DNA from: Pelomonas sp937871895
GTDB taxonomy: Bacteria; Pseudomonadota; Gammaproteobacteria; Burkholderiales; Burkholderiaceae_C
Strand: one strand, 5' to 3'
Length of the DNA: 64,000 bases
NCBI RefSeq assembly: GCF_046348265.1
Contig: NZ_JAXMEO010000007.1
Positions 16,645 through 25,605 of the stretch are shown here, in pieces. Position 1 is the first letter of the stretch. Every line of letters starts with the position of its first letter. Made by a program: the position numbers and the translations under genes. The notes beneath the pieces were generated by a model that saw only the letters and a program-made list of their open reading frames with translations, was not told the DNA's origin and did no database searches.

Positions 16645-17347
16645 GGCCTTGCTCGTCGTCGAAGGCCTGCGCTGCGGCTATGGCGAGGCCGTGGTGCTGA
16701 GCGATGTGTCCTTCACCCTCGGCAGTGGCGAGTCGCTCGCGCTGCTGGGCCGCAATGGCACGGGCAAGACGACGCTGATCGACACCCTCGTGGGCACCAC
16801 CAAACGCCATGCCGGCAGCATCCGGCTGGCCGGCGTGGATTTGCACAACCTGCCCGTGCATCAGCGTGCGGCGGCCGGCATCGGCTGGGTGCCACAGGAG
16901 CGCAATATCTTCCGCTCGCTGACCGTGCACGAAAACCTTACGGCCGTGGCGCGGCCTGGGGCCTGGACACCGGCGCGTGTGTACGAACTCTTCCCGCGCC
17001 TCGCGGAGCGCAAGCAGAACCTCGGCAACCAGCTCTCGGGTGGCGAGCAGCAGATGCTGGCCTTTGGCCGCGCCCTGGTGCTCAACCCGCGTCTGTTGCT
17101 GCTGGACGAACCGCTCGAAGGCCTGGCGCCGCTGATCGTCGAGGAACTGCTGCGCGCCATCCGCCGCGTGGCGCGCGAGGAGGGGCTCTCGTCCATCCTC
17201 GTCGAGCAGCACCCGCACCTGGTGCTGCCTGTGACCGACCACACCGTGGTGCTCGATCGCGGCAGCATCGCCTTCCGCTCGCCCAGCGAGCCGCTGGTGG
17301 TGGACGCGAAGCCGCTGGACGCCTGGCTGGGCGTCGGCCGGGCTTAG
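16637..17347 (+). CDS. Branched-chain-type ABC transporter ATP-binding protein (LivF family)
   Basis: The 236-residue ATPase has Walker A GRNGTGKTT, the signature QLSGGEQQMLAFGRAL, Walker B LLLDEPLEGLAP and switch histidine in LVEQHPHL. It completes the five-gene importer and ends the 12-kb lig operon. The stop overlaps the stop of the convergent PEP-CTERM gene by 4 bases, so there is no room for a terminator between them. Confidence 0.9.
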   Translation: MAEALLVVEGLRCGYGEAVVLSDVSFTLGSGESLALLGRNGTGKTTLIDTLVGTTKRHAGSIRLAGVDLHNLPVHQRAAAGIGWVPQERNIFRSLTVHENLTAVARPGAWTPARVYELFPRLAERKQNLGNQLSGGEQQMLAFGRALVLNPRLLLLDEPLEGLAPLIVEELLRAIRRVAREEGLSSILVEQHPHLVLPVTDHTVVLDRGSIAFRSPSEPLVVDAKPLDAWLGVGRA

Positions 17348-17907
17348 GCGGCGCGGCGGCGCCGCTGCCAGCCCATCACGCCCGCCAAGCCGCTGAGCAT
17401 CATGGCCACCGACGCCGGCTCGGGCACAGCGCCCACCTGCACGCTGGCGGCGAGGTAGTTGACGTCGATCAGGTCGGCCTGGTCATTGGCAAACGGGAAG
17501 CCGCCGCTGGCGCTCAGGCTGATGGGGCTGGTGCCATTGGCCTTGGCCGTGAAGTTCAGGCGCGCGATGCTGAAGTCGCCGGTGGGCAGTGTGGCCTTGA
17601 TGCTGTTGAAGTAGACATCGCTGAGTGTGCCGCTGGCGTTGTCGATCAGGCCACCGGAGCTGACGAACTCCCAGGTCACGGTGTCGATGACGACGCTTTG
17701 CAGCGTGAGCACGCTGGCGTCGAAGCTGAGGTTGAAGCCGCCGCCGATGACGCGGTCGGTGAAGCCCGTGCCGGTGACGTCGATGACGATGCTGTCGCCG
17801 GCATCCGCCGTGCTGGTCGAGGGCGAGAGCTTCAGGGTGCCGCTGGCGTGCGCGGCGAGGCTGGCGGCAAGCAAGGTGGCGGCCAGCAGGAGGGGCTTGA
17901 GGGTCAT
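17344..17907 (-). CDS. Cohesin-like PEP-CTERM surface protein
   Basis: The 187-residue protein has a Sec signal peptide (cut after AAHAS near residue 22). A beta-rich domain of about 130 residues follows with cohesin-like features: DAGDSIVIDVTGTGF, then FNLSFDASVLTLQSV. The C-terminus is a PEP-CTERM sorting signal: VPEPAS, a hydrophobic helix and WQRRRRAA. PEP-CTERM proteins are processed by an exosortase and held at the surface or in exopolysaccharide. It follows the dockerin-bearing peptidase gene by 48 bases on the same strand and has its own AGGAG site. Pairing with that dockerin is an inference. Confidence 0.85.
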   Translation of the reverse strand: MTLKPLLLAATLLAASLAAHASGTLKLSPSTSTADAGDSIVIDVTGTGFTDRVIGGGFNLSFDASVLTLQSVVIDTVTWEFVSSGGLIDNASGTLSDVYFNSIKATLPTGDFSIARLNFTAKANGTSPISLSASGGFPFANDQADLIDVNYLAASVQVGAVPEPASVAMMLSGLAGVMGWQRRRRAA

Positions 17908-17955
17908 GGAATGCTCCTAAAGGGATGAGGGTGGGACGAGGGTGACGAAAGGGCT

Positions 17956-20550
17956 TCAGAGTGCGCTGCGGTGCCAGGCCGACGGGCCTGGGCGCGTGGC
18001 AAAGAGTCGGCGCACGATGGCGAGGTCGAGCGCATTGACGCTGCCGTCGCCATTCAGGTCGGCGCGGCTCGCGCCACGGCTGCCGAACGCGGCCTTGACG
18101 ATGGAGAGATCCAGGCTGTTGACGATGCCGTCGTTGTTGACGTCGGCGTCGCAGGCGTCGCCATAGCCGTCGCCGTCACTGTCGCGCTGGTCGGGGTTCT
18201 TGACGTTGATGCAGTTGTCGCGGCTGTCGGGGATGCCGTCGCCGTCGGTGTCGGTCTCTTCCAGTGCGCGTTGGCTGCTGGCGCCTTCGCCCGAGGCCAC
18301 GCGGACGATGAAGTTGCCGGTGAAGCCGCCGAGGTCGATGCTGCCGTTGCCATCGGCATTGAGCAGGGTGCGGCCGATCTGCCGGCCGGTCTTGGGGTCG
18401 ATGGCGACGACCGTGACCATCTCGGGCGCGGGCAGGTCGGGCGGGCACAGCAGGCAGGGCTGCTTGGGCACATTGACGAAGGCCCGGCCACGCAGCACGC
18501 TCAGGTTGACGGTGCCGAAGGTCCAGGGCGCATGGGTGCGCAGCTGGACGGTGGGGTCGCCGAGCAGGCTGTAGAGGTTGAGCTGCTGGCGCAGGCCCTC
18601 AACGCCGACCGGCGCGCCGTTGTCGCTGGGGTGCAGGTTGGGCGTGCTGCCCGAGGCCACGGCGGCGATGTAGGCGCGGCCATGGTTGAGCAGATCACCG
18701 AGCCGGCGCACCGGCGTGCTGCCGCCAAAGCTGGGTGCCAGGCCGGGGAAGAGCGCGTCAAAGAGGCCGATGGCCAGGTGGCCGTTGTCGCGGGTGCTGC
18801 TGTTGCGCGAGTCGCCGATCACGGCGAGCGCGCCGTCCACCTTGCGCACGAAGTTCTCAGCCCAGTAGGTGGCCGAGGGGCTGGGGCCGTAGCCGCTGCC
18901 GACCTTGTTGGCCGGCAGGTCCACGGTCTCGTTGTCGAAGATGCCGCTGGCGCAGTTGATGCTGAAGACCACGGGGTAGCGGTTGTCCGTCACCGAGATG
19001 CTGTTGACCTGGCTGTCGCCAAAGCCAGGGTCGCCAAAGCCGTACCAGCTGCCGTGGTCGCGGTGGTAGAGCAACGCGGTGCCGGCGTTGACGGCGCTGA
19101 CGATGTCGGTGCCATTGCCGGTCCAGCTGAAGCCGGGCTTGCGCAGGTCGGCCGGCACGGGTGCCCCGCTGCGGTAGGTGGTCGGGTTGGCGGAGGGCAG
19201 CGTGGTGTAGATGCGCTGCACCGCGTAGCCCTTGCCCACGGCATGGTTGCGGATCTTCTCGGTCACCTCGACGAACCAGCGTTCGTCCTTGGTGCCGCTG
19301 CTCTCGAAGAAGGAGGCAAAGGTCAGCCTGGAGTAGAAGTTCTGGCCGCCTGGATTGGCGGGCGGGAAGTTCTCGTAGCCCATGACCTTGTGCGCCATCG
19401 CGGCAGCCTGCGCGAAGGTGTCCACCGGGAAGCGGCCGATGCCGATGGTCGGCACGGTGGTGGCGGTGGCGCCCGGCAGGAACTGGCCGTACCAGATGTC
19501 GCTGGCGTTCTTGGCTGAGTTGTAGGTGTTGAGCTGGTCGTAGTGGGTGGGGATCTTTTCCGAGTCGCCCAGCAGCAGCAGCCACTTCGGTTTGACGACG
19601 CGACTGTTGTAGAAGGCCGCCACCCAGTTGCGGATCTGCTCGGCCGTGGCCACCGCCGGGCCGCCCGAGATGACGCTGGTGCTGATCACCTGGGTGCTGA
19701 TGCCGAGCGACTCCTTGTGCGCCGCGAAGGCGTTGGCCACGGTCAGGAAGTCGGGGTGCGTGACGATCAACAGCCGTGCGCCGGACAGGGCCTGGCCCAG
19801 GTTGGGGTCCACACAGCTCAGCTTGAGCTGGGCTTGATTCAGCGCGTACTTGAGCACCGGGTGCGGGGCCTTTTGCAGCGCCTCGTCGACGCTGTCAAAG
19901 GCGCTGCGCACCGGCGAGGTGGCCAGGTGGTCGATCTGGAAGCAGGGGCCCGCCGCGTGGTCCACCTGCACCAGGTAGCTGTCGTACCAGGTCAGCTCGC
20001 CCGTGGCCGGGTCGTAGCCATAGGGCATGAAGTTGAAGCTGTCGATGTTGGCGTCGCCCTTGAAGAGTGAGTTGCGCGGCAGGCTCTCGCCGGGGTTGGC
20101 GGGGCCCTTCAGGTAGAGCGCCGGGTCGTACAGGAAAGCGGGCAGCTTGCGGTCCTCGCTGTTCGCGGTCTCGCTGGGCTGCACCGGGTAGAGCCGCGTG
20201 CGCAGGCGGCGCAACGGGCCCTCGGGCTTGACGGTGATCGAAGGCCCGTGGGTGGCCGTGACCAGGTCCAGCGGCAGCGCGAGCGGGAAGCCGGTGATCG
20301 GCAGCTCAGGCTGGCCGCGCTGCTCCACGCCGCCGCGCATCGAGCCCGCTTCGGCATCCCCGCGCGCAAAGCGCGTGAACTCGCCGTTCGGCGTCTTGAC
20401 CGGGTCCAGCTTCGGGGCGCCCACCACGATGCGCACCTGCGTCACGCGCGGGCCCTCGCTGACGAGCTGGGTCGAGACGGCGGCCTGCGCCGTCATGGCG
20501 CCGCACAGCAATGCGGCGGCTGCGGCGGTGGTGAGGACTCTGGGGTGCAT
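17956..20550 (-). CDS. Secreted C25 (gingipain-like) cysteine peptidase with TSP3 and dockerin repeats
   Basis: The 864-residue protein has a Sec signal (MHPRVLTTAAAAALL..AQA) and a C25-type catalytic domain. The catalytic pair is His499 in HRDHGSW and Cys533 in FSINCASG; a spacing of 34 residues is close to that in gingipains. Near the C-terminus are calcium-binding TSP3-like repeats (DTDGDGIPDSRDNC, DSDGDGYGDAC). Two dockerin-type repeats come next (DVNNDGIVNSLDLSIV and DLNGDGSVNALDLAIV), each with DxNxDGxVNxxD. I chose the ATG at 20550 because AAGGAG precedes it and the signal then starts the protein. The tail suggests docking onto a cohesin, such as the one encoded next. Confidence 0.87.
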   Translation of the reverse strand: MHPRVLTTAAAAALLCGAMTAQAAVSTQLVSEGPRVTQVRIVVGAPKLDPVKTPNGEFTRFARGDAEAGSMRGGVEQRGQPELPITGFPLALPLDLVTATHGPSITVKPEGPLRRLRTRLYPVQPSETANSEDRKLPAFLYDPALYLKGPANPGESLPRNSLFKGDANIDSFNFMPYGYDPATGELTWYDSYLVQVDHAAGPCFQIDHLATSPVRSAFDSVDEALQKAPHPVLKYALNQAQLKLSCVDPNLGQALSGARLLIVTHPDFLTVANAFAAHKESLGISTQVISTSVISGGPAVATAEQIRNWVAAFYNSRVVKPKWLLLLGDSEKIPTHYDQLNTYNSAKNASDIWYGQFLPGATATTVPTIGIGRFPVDTFAQAAAMAHKVMGYENFPPANPGGQNFYSRLTFASFFESSGTKDERWFVEVTEKIRNHAVGKGYAVQRIYTTLPSANPTTYRSGAPVPADLRKPGFSWTGNGTDIVSAVNAGTALLYHRDHGSWYGFGDPGFGDSQVNSISVTDNRYPVVFSINCASGIFDNETVDLPANKVGSGYGPSPSATYWAENFVRKVDGALAVIGDSRNSSTRDNGHLAIGLFDALFPGLAPSFGGSTPVRRLGDLLNHGRAYIAAVASGSTPNLHPSDNGAPVGVEGLRQQLNLYSLLGDPTVQLRTHAPWTFGTVNLSVLRGRAFVNVPKQPCLLCPPDLPAPEMVTVVAIDPKTGRQIGRTLLNADGNGSIDLGGFTGNFIVRVASGEGASSQRALEETDTDGDGIPDSRDNCINVKNPDQRDSDGDGYGDACDADVNNDGIVNSLDLSIVKAAFGSRGASRADLNGDGSVNALDLAIVRRLFATRPGPSAWHRSAL

Positions 20551-20727
20551 GGCAAGCTCCTTGAATGAGCCCGAGCCGGCCGCAAGCTGCGTTTGGCCCG
20601 GGAACACTCGTAAAGCCGTACCTGACGGTGCAAAGGGATCACGTCCCCCACGATTGAAGTCGCCGGGGGGCGAGGGCCACCGCTTGATCCACGTCAAGCG
20701 GCGCATGCGTCCAGGGGTCTTTCCGGC

Positions 20728-20762
20728 TTGCAGGGCGAGAGATCGTTACCTAGACTAACGAT
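20728..20762 (+). promoter_or_regulatory. vanA promoter with an overlapping palindromic operator
   Basis: A sigma70-like promoter is readable: TTGCAG (20728-20733), a 17-base spacer and TAGACT (20751-20756). A perfect inverted repeat ATCGTTA-N7-TAACGAT (20742-20762) covers the -10 box and the expected start point. This is the layout expected for a repressor that blocks polymerase. It ends 24 bases before the vanA ATG. The repressor is not identified; the MarR proteins of this window are candidates. Confidence 0.7.
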
Positions 20763-20786
20763 TGCCGTTCTGACAAGAGGTCGCCC

Positions 20787-21839
20787 ATGTTTTTGCTCAA
20801 CGCCTGGTACGTCGCCGCTGCGGCGGACGAACTCTCCACCACCCGCCCGCTGGGGCGCCGCATCTGCAACCAGCCCATCGTGTTTTGGCGTGATGCCGCC
20901 GGCAAGGTCGCGGCGACGGAGGACTTCTGCCCGCACCGGGGCGCACCGTTGTCACTCGGCCGGGTGTGCGAGGGCAAGCTGATCTGCGGTTATCACGGCC
21001 TGGAGATGGGCTGCGACGGCCGCACGGTGTCCATGCCCGAGCAGCGCGTGCGCGGTTTTCCGCCCGTCAAGGCGTACCCGGTGGTCGAGCGCTATGGCTT
21101 CATCTGGGTCTGGCCGGGCGATGCGGCGGCGGCCGACCCCGCCAAGATCCATCACCTGGAGTGGGCCGACAGCCCCGAGTGGGCCTATGGCGGCGGGCTG
21201 TATCACATCGCCTGCGACTACCGGCTGATGATCGACAACCTGATGGACCTGACGCACGAGACCTATGTGCACAGCGACAGCATCGGCCAGCCCGAGATCG
21301 ACGAGGCCCCGCCGGCCACGCGCGTGGAAGGCGACGAGGTGATCACCAGCCGCTTCATGAACAACATCAAGGCCCCGCCGTTCTGGCAGATGGCGATGCG
21401 CGGCAACGGCCTCGATGACAGTGCCGCCGTGGACCGCTGGCAGGTCTGCCACTTCGTGCCGCCGAGCCACATCATGATCGAGGTCGGTGTGGCGCTGGCG
21501 GGCCATGGCGGCATTGATGCGCCCAAGGACAAGAAGGCCAGCAGCATCGTGGTGGACTTCATCACGCCCGAGACCGAGACCTCAATCCACTACTTCTGGG
21601 GCATGGCGCGGCGCTTCAAGCCCGAGGACGCCGAGCTGACGGCCACCATCCGCGCCGGCCAGGGCAAGGTGTTTGGCGAAGACCTGCAGATGCTGGAGCA
21701 GCAGCAGAAGAACCTGAAGGAGTTCGCAGGCCGTCAGCTGTTGATGCTCAACATCGACTCTGGCGGCGTGCAGTCCCGCAAGGTGCTGGAGCGCTTGCTG
21801 GCCGCCGAAGCGGCCGCCCGCGCATCAACTGCGGCTTGA
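20787..21839 (+). CDS. vanA: Vanillate O-demethylase oxygenase subunit (Rieske)
   Basis: The 350-residue Rieske oxygenase has the [2Fe-2S] ligands Cys48, His50, Cys67 and His70 (CPHRGAP, CGYHG). The mononuclear iron site is NLMDLTHETYVH (His157, His162). Length and text match VanA, which removes the methyl group of vanillate as formaldehyde to give protocatechuate, the substrate of the lig operon. Other aryl O-demethylases of this family, for example for syringate or 3-O-methylgallate, are possible. No reductase gene is adjacent; the VanB-type gene at 3.3-4.2 kb is the likely partner. The gene appears to be expressed alone and converges on the next gene with a 15-base overlap. Confidence 0.9.
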   Translation: MFLLNAWYVAAAADELSTTRPLGRRICNQPIVFWRDAAGKVAATEDFCPHRGAPLSLGRVCEGKLICGYHGLEMGCDGRTVSMPEQRVRGFPPVKAYPVVERYGFIWVWPGDAAAADPAKIHHLEWADSPEWAYGGGLYHIACDYRLMIDNLMDLTHETYVHSDSIGQPEIDEAPPATRVEGDEVITSRFMNNIKAPPFWQMAMRGNGLDDSAAVDRWQVCHFVPPSHIMIEVGVALAGHGGIDAPKDKKASSIVVDFITPETETSIHYFWGMARRFKPEDAELTATIRAGQGKVFGEDLQMLEQQQKNLKEFAGRQLLMLNIDSGGVQSRKVLERLLAAEAAARASTAA

Positions 21840-22751
21840 CGACGCGCGGCGGCTGCGTCGTGCCTCACGGACACGGCGCGCCTCGGCGCGGCGGCGTGCG
21901 GCGTCACGGGCGCGCACCAGGGTCGAGACACCCCAGGCCAGGCCGAGTGCCACCAGTGCGATGCCGGTCCAGGTCGCCAGCGGCATGTGGCGCAGCATGC
22001 TGGCGGGCTCGGGCAACGGCAGGTTCACGCTGATCAAGCCGGCCGGCTTGCCTTCCACATAGCCAAAGCCACCGCCGCCGTTGAAGGCGACGTTCGTGCG
22101 CAGGAACTCAGGCGCGTTCTCGGCCTTGTCATGGCAGCGCAGGCAGGTCTTTTGCGCCACCACCGAGCGTCCGAAGTAGAGGCGGCGGCCCTGCACTTCC
22201 CAGTACTCCTGGGCTGCGGCGGACTTGGCATCGGCGTTGGCGGCCTCGCGGATGGCGCCCATCGCGCGCTTCTCGAACTCATTGGGGGCATTGCCGGTGT
22301 TCAGCACCGAGGCGGCGGTGAGGCGGAAGCTGGCCTTGCTGCCCGACTCGGCCACCACGTCGGCGACCTCACGCTGGATCAGTGCCGGGTTCTTCCAGTG
22401 GTAGGCCTCCAGCGACTTGGGGTCGGGTGCCATCGCGGCTGTCAGCGCGGCCACCTGGTCGGCATTGAGCGAGTACGTGGTGCGGGTCAGGAAGTTGCCC
22501 GGGATGGCGTTGTGCGTACCCACGGTGCGCACGTGCACGCCGCCGTAGCGCGAGGCCCAGCGGCCCACGTTCTCGACGAAGTCGGCCACCGTGCGCGCCT
22601 CGGACACCGACTGCATCTCCAGCAGCGAGTTCGTCCAAGACCAGATCGACAAGCCCAGCCCCGCCACGATGACGATGGGCGGTGCCCACCACAGCAGGCG
22701 GCGGCGGGGGCGGTTCGGCGTGGGGGTGTTGGACGGAGGCGTGCTGGTCAT
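21825..22751 (-). CDS. Membrane-anchored Tll0287-like (DUF3365) haem protein
   Basis: The 308-residue protein has an N-terminal membrane segment (about 19-40), a periplasmic Tll0287-like/DUF3365 sensor domain and a second membrane segment near 255-275, then a strongly basic tail. A single c-type haem site CLRCH lies late in the periplasmic domain (after VVAQKT), as is usual for the family. Such domains often sit in front of signalling modules; here no output domain follows, so redox or ligand sensing is only suggested. Its 3' end overlaps vanA by 15 bases on the opposite strand. Confidence 0.8.
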   Translation of the reverse strand: MTSTPPSNTPTPNRPRRRLLWWAPPIVIVAGLGLSIWSWTNSLLEMQSVSEARTVADFVENVGRWASRYGGVHVRTVGTHNAIPGNFLTRTTYSLNADQVAALTAAMAPDPKSLEAYHWKNPALIQREVADVVAESGSKASFRLTAASVLNTGNAPNEFEKRAMGAIREAANADAKSAAAQEYWEVQGRRLYFGRSVVAQKTCLRCHDKAENAPEFLRTNVAFNGGGGFGYVEGKPAGLISVNLPLPEPASMLRHMPLATWTGIALVALGLAWGVSTLVRARDAARRRAEARRVREARRSRRASSSRS

Positions 22752-22905
22752 TTTTCAGGGCTCTTGCGTGGCGTGTGGGTACAGCAGGGCGACGCATTGG
22801 AGCCGGTATTGATGACGCAGGCGAGACGCAGACACCCCGAAAAGCGGGGCAGTTTTGGCACGCTGTAGCAGCTTGAAACACCTGTTGCGACTTCAGCGAG
22901 CAGTT

Positions 22906-23847
22906 TCAGGCGGTGAACTGCGGCGCCAGCGCGGGCGCGGTCCAGGTGAGCGGCAGCGCGTGTGGCCGCCACCAGCCTCTGAGCACCTGCAGCTGAAGCA
23001 GGCGCAGCGCGCCGGGGTGCGCGGCCTGGTCGGCCGGCGTGAGGTCAAACTCGATGCGCGCCGACACCGCCAGCTGCAGCACATGGCCTTGCTGCCAGTC
23101 GATGAAGAGCAGGCCCGCCTGCGGCCAGTCCAGCAGGTTGCCCAGGGTGTTGAACATGAAGTTGCCGACATAGTCGGGCAGGGTCAGCAGGTCGCCGCCG
23201 TCGGGAGCCTGGCTGAGCCGCGCAAAGCCCGGCCGCCCGCCGCGGTGCGAGAGGTCCAGCCCAGCCGGGGCCACGCTACCCCGGGTGCTGCTGCGGCTGG
23301 CGATGAAGAGCGTGTCGCTCGACGCGACCAGCTGGCGCGCTGCGGCGCTGAGCGTCGGCCCTTCGGGTGTCGCCTCGCCCGGGCCGGGGCCCATGCGCGG
23401 CGACGGCTGCCGGGCCTGGATGTACTTGGGGCAGTTGCCAAAGCTCTGCGCCACGGCCACGCGCCAGCTCTCGGGCCCGACGGCCACGATGGGGCCGTTC
23501 ATGCGGTTGCGTCGCCGCGTGTGGGGCTCCAGGCCCAGCAGGCCGACGGCCGCGCCGGGCCGCAAGCCTTCGCGTGCCGGGTCGGCAGAGTCAGGCAGCG
23601 TGGCCACGTCCAGGTGGCGCGCATCCGGGCTGTGCACAAAACCCGGCGCGCCCGTGACCACGCTGGCCCAGGGTTGGCCGGCGTCGTCCTGCGTCGCCAG
23701 CCAGAGCGTGGGCAGCTTCTCGAACAGCTCGCGGTGCTGGTCGGGCATGTGGTCACGGATCACGCGGCGGCCGGCCTCTTCCAGCCGCTCGCGCACGCCC
23801 AGGCGCGACTGCAGCGCCTGCTCGCCGGGATGGAAGGGCGAGCCCAT
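22906..23847 (-). CDS. Pyridoxamine 5'-phosphate oxidase-family protein
   Basis: The 313-residue protein contains a flavin-reductase/PNPOx-like split barrel. One strand is LPTLWLATQDDAGQPWASVVTG; GNCPKYIQAR in the middle and VGNFMFNTLGNLL later are the segments expected to build the flavin pocket. Such two-domain proteins are annotated as general stress or FMN-binding proteins; the substrate is unknown. It starts 2 bases after the stop of the glutathione transferase gene, so the two are co-transcribed and may handle the same electrophile or oxidant. Confidence 0.8.
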   Translation of the reverse strand: MGSPFHPGEQALQSRLGVRERLEEAGRRVIRDHMPDQHRELFEKLPTLWLATQDDAGQPWASVVTGAPGFVHSPDARHLDVATLPDSADPAREGLRPGAAVGLLGLEPHTRRRNRMNGPIVAVGPESWRVAVAQSFGNCPKYIQARQPSPRMGPGPGEATPEGPTLSAAARQLVASSDTLFIASRSSTRGSVAPAGLDLSHRGGRPGFARLSQAPDGGDLLTLPDYVGNFMFNTLGNLLDWPQAGLLFIDWQQGHVLQLAVSARIEFDLTPADQAAHPGALRLLQLQVLRGWWRPHALPLTWTAPALAPQFTA

Positions 23848-23849
23848 GC

Positions 23850-24491
23850 TCAGGCCGCCGCCCGCTCGGGCAGTGGCGAGTGCGTCATGCCTACAAAGCC
23901 CGGCAGCGCCTCCACGCGCGCCAGCCAGGCGCGGATGCGCGGGTAGTCATCCAGCCACAGGCCGCCTTCGGGCGCATGCGCGGTGTAGGTGTACATGGCC
24001 ACGTCAGCCAGGGTCGCGTGGTCCAGGGCCAGCCAGTCGCGGCCCTCCAGGTGGGCCTCCATGGTCTTGAACAGGCGCTCGGCCACCGCCGTGGGCGAGG
24101 CCTCCATCGGCCGCTTGAAGAGCCGCGCCGCGCGCACGATGCTGGGCCCAAACGCCAGCGGGCCGGCGGCCGCGCTCAGCCAGCGCTGCACCTGGGCCTG
24201 CGCCAGCGGCTCAGTGGGCCACCAGCGGCGGCTCGCGTCGTAAGTGCCGGCCAGGTAGACGCAGATGGCATTGCTGTCGGCCAGCTGCAGCTCGCCGTCG
24301 CGCAGCACGGGCACCTGCCCGAAGACATTGCGCGCCAGGAACTCGGGCTGCTTGTGCTCGCCCTTGGGCAGGTCGATCTCGTGCTCCCTGAAGGGTAGGC
24401 CGAGCAAGGACAGCATCAGGCGCACGCGGTGCACATGGCCCGAGAGGCGAAAGCCGTCGAGTTCGATGGGGGGGCGTTGGGTCGCGGTCAT
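23850..24491 (-). CDS. Glutathione S-transferase family protein
   Basis: The 213-residue protein has a thioredoxin-like N-terminal domain (VHRVRLMLSLLGLPFREHEIDL, then NVFGQVPVLRDGELQLADSNAI with the cis-proline and the ADS glutathione-binding turn). A helical C-terminal domain with DHATLADVAMYTYT follows. Length is standard for bacterial GSTs. I chose the ATG at 24491; the longer open frame upstream runs antisense through the divergent LysR gene. The LysR regulator next door, transcribed the other way, probably controls this gene and its PNPOx partner. Confidence 0.9.
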   Translation of the reverse strand: MTATQRPPIELDGFRLSGHVHRVRLMLSLLGLPFREHEIDLPKGEHKQPEFLARNVFGQVPVLRDGELQLADSNAICVYLAGTYDASRRWWPTEPLAQAQVQRWLSAAAGPLAFGPSIVRAARLFKRPMEASPTAVAERLFKTMEAHLEGRDWLALDHATLADVAMYTYTAHAPEGGLWLDDYPRIRAWLARVEALPGFVGMTHSPLPERAAA

Positions 24492-24599
24492 GGTCCAAAG
24501 GCTCCAGGGTTTGTGGACAGGCGCCCAGCTTAGCCATTGCAATTGGTGAATGAAATGGTTCAATCCAAACTTCAGAATTGCTATTCCTGCAAGACACCC

Positions 24600-25499
24600 A
24601 TGGACCACCTCGACAACCTGCGCGTCTTTGTGGCCGTGGCCGAGGGCGGCAGCCTGGCCGAGGCCGCGCGCCGCCGCGAGATCTCGGCCCCGGCCGCCAC
24701 CCGCGCACTGGCGGCGCTGGAGAAGCGCCTGGGCGCGGCCCTGGTGGTGCGCACCACCCGCAGCCTGCGCCTGACTGAGGTGGGCGAGCAGTTCCTGGCC
24801 GACACCCGCCAGGTGCTGGCCAGCCTCGATGCCGCCGAGGCCGCTGTCACGGGCCTTGGGGCACGCCCGCAAGGCCAGCTCGCGGTGACGGCCCCCGAGC
24901 TCTTCGGCCAGCGCCACATCGCGCCGCTGCTCTTTGAGTTCCTGGACCGCCACCCCGAGGTCAACGCCCGCGTGTTCTTCAGCAACCGCGTGGTCCACCT
25001 GATCGACGAGGGTTTTGACGTGGCGCTGCGCATCGCCACTCTGCCCGACTCCGGCCTCACCGCCGTGCCCGTGGGCCGCATGCGCGTGGTGCGCGTCGCC
25101 TCGCCCGCCTACCTCGCCCAGCGCGGCGAGCCGCAGACCCCCGCCGACTTGGCCGGCCACCAGGGCGTTGGCTTTGCCATCGAGGGCCAGGGCCGCATCG
25201 GCTGGGGCCTCGGGGACGCCGAGCGGCCCGAGCAAGAACGCCTCGTCGTCAACAGCAACGTCACCAAGGTCGCCGCCGCCGTGGCCGGGCTTGGCATCAC
25301 CCGCGCCCTCGCGTACCAGGTCACCGACGAAGTACGCGACGGCTGCCTGCAAATCGTCCTGGCCACGCACGAGCCCCCACCCGTGCCCGTCCACCTCGTC
25401 TACCCCGGCGGGCGCCTCGCGGCGGCCAAGGTCCGGCACTTCGTGCAGTTCGCGGCGGAGCGGCTGAGGGCGTTGCCATTGCTGAAAGGTGGGGTTTGA
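24600..25499 (+). CDS. LysR-family regulator divergent from the GST operon
   Basis: The protein is 299 residues from the ATG at 24600, which gives the usual MDHLDNLRVFVAVAEGGS start. The helix-turn-helix includes AEAARRREISAPAATRAL, and the effector domain is of normal length. The intergenic region to the GST gene (24492-24599) is AT-richer than its surroundings. It contains the near-palindrome CCATTGCAATTGG (24534-24546), a candidate operator. Effector unknown. Confidence 0.87.
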   Translation: MDHLDNLRVFVAVAEGGSLAEAARRREISAPAATRALAALEKRLGAALVVRTTRSLRLTEVGEQFLADTRQVLASLDAAEAAVTGLGARPQGQLAVTAPELFGQRHIAPLLFEFLDRHPEVNARVFFSNRVVHLIDEGFDVALRIATLPDSGLTAVPVGRMRVVRVASPAYLAQRGEPQTPADLAGHQGVGFAIEGQGRIGWGLGDAERPEQERLVVNSNVTKVAAAVAGLGITRALAYQVTDEVRDGCLQIVLATHEPPPVPVHLVYPGGRLAAAKVRHFVQFAAERLRALPLLKGGV

Positions 25500-25509
25500 T
25501 GGCACGACG

Positions 25510-25587
25510 TGTCGCAAAAAACTACAAATGACACCACGTTTCCCCGACATGTAGCCACCGGCGACATACCATCGTCACGTGTCGACA
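25510..25587. promoter_or_regulatory. Cluster of TGTCG/CGACA half-sites upstream of the Fic gene
   Basis: Five copies of the half-site occur within 78 bases: TGTCG at 25510 and 25580, CGACA at 25545, 25562 and 25583. The last two overlap to form the palindrome TGTCGACA (25580-25587), 18 bases before the fic ATG. The two TGTCG copies are both followed by A-rich bases. This looks like an operator array, perhaps bound by the winged-helix end of the Fic protein itself. Confidence 0.45.
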
Positions 25588-25605
25588 AATCAGTGAATTT
25601 GCATC

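Noticed and set aside
17971..19518. 515-codon plus-strand ORF opposite the C25 peptidase
   Set aside because: Antisense shadow, a valine/aspartate/alanine repeat-like translation caused by the dockerin and TSP3 codons read in reverse.
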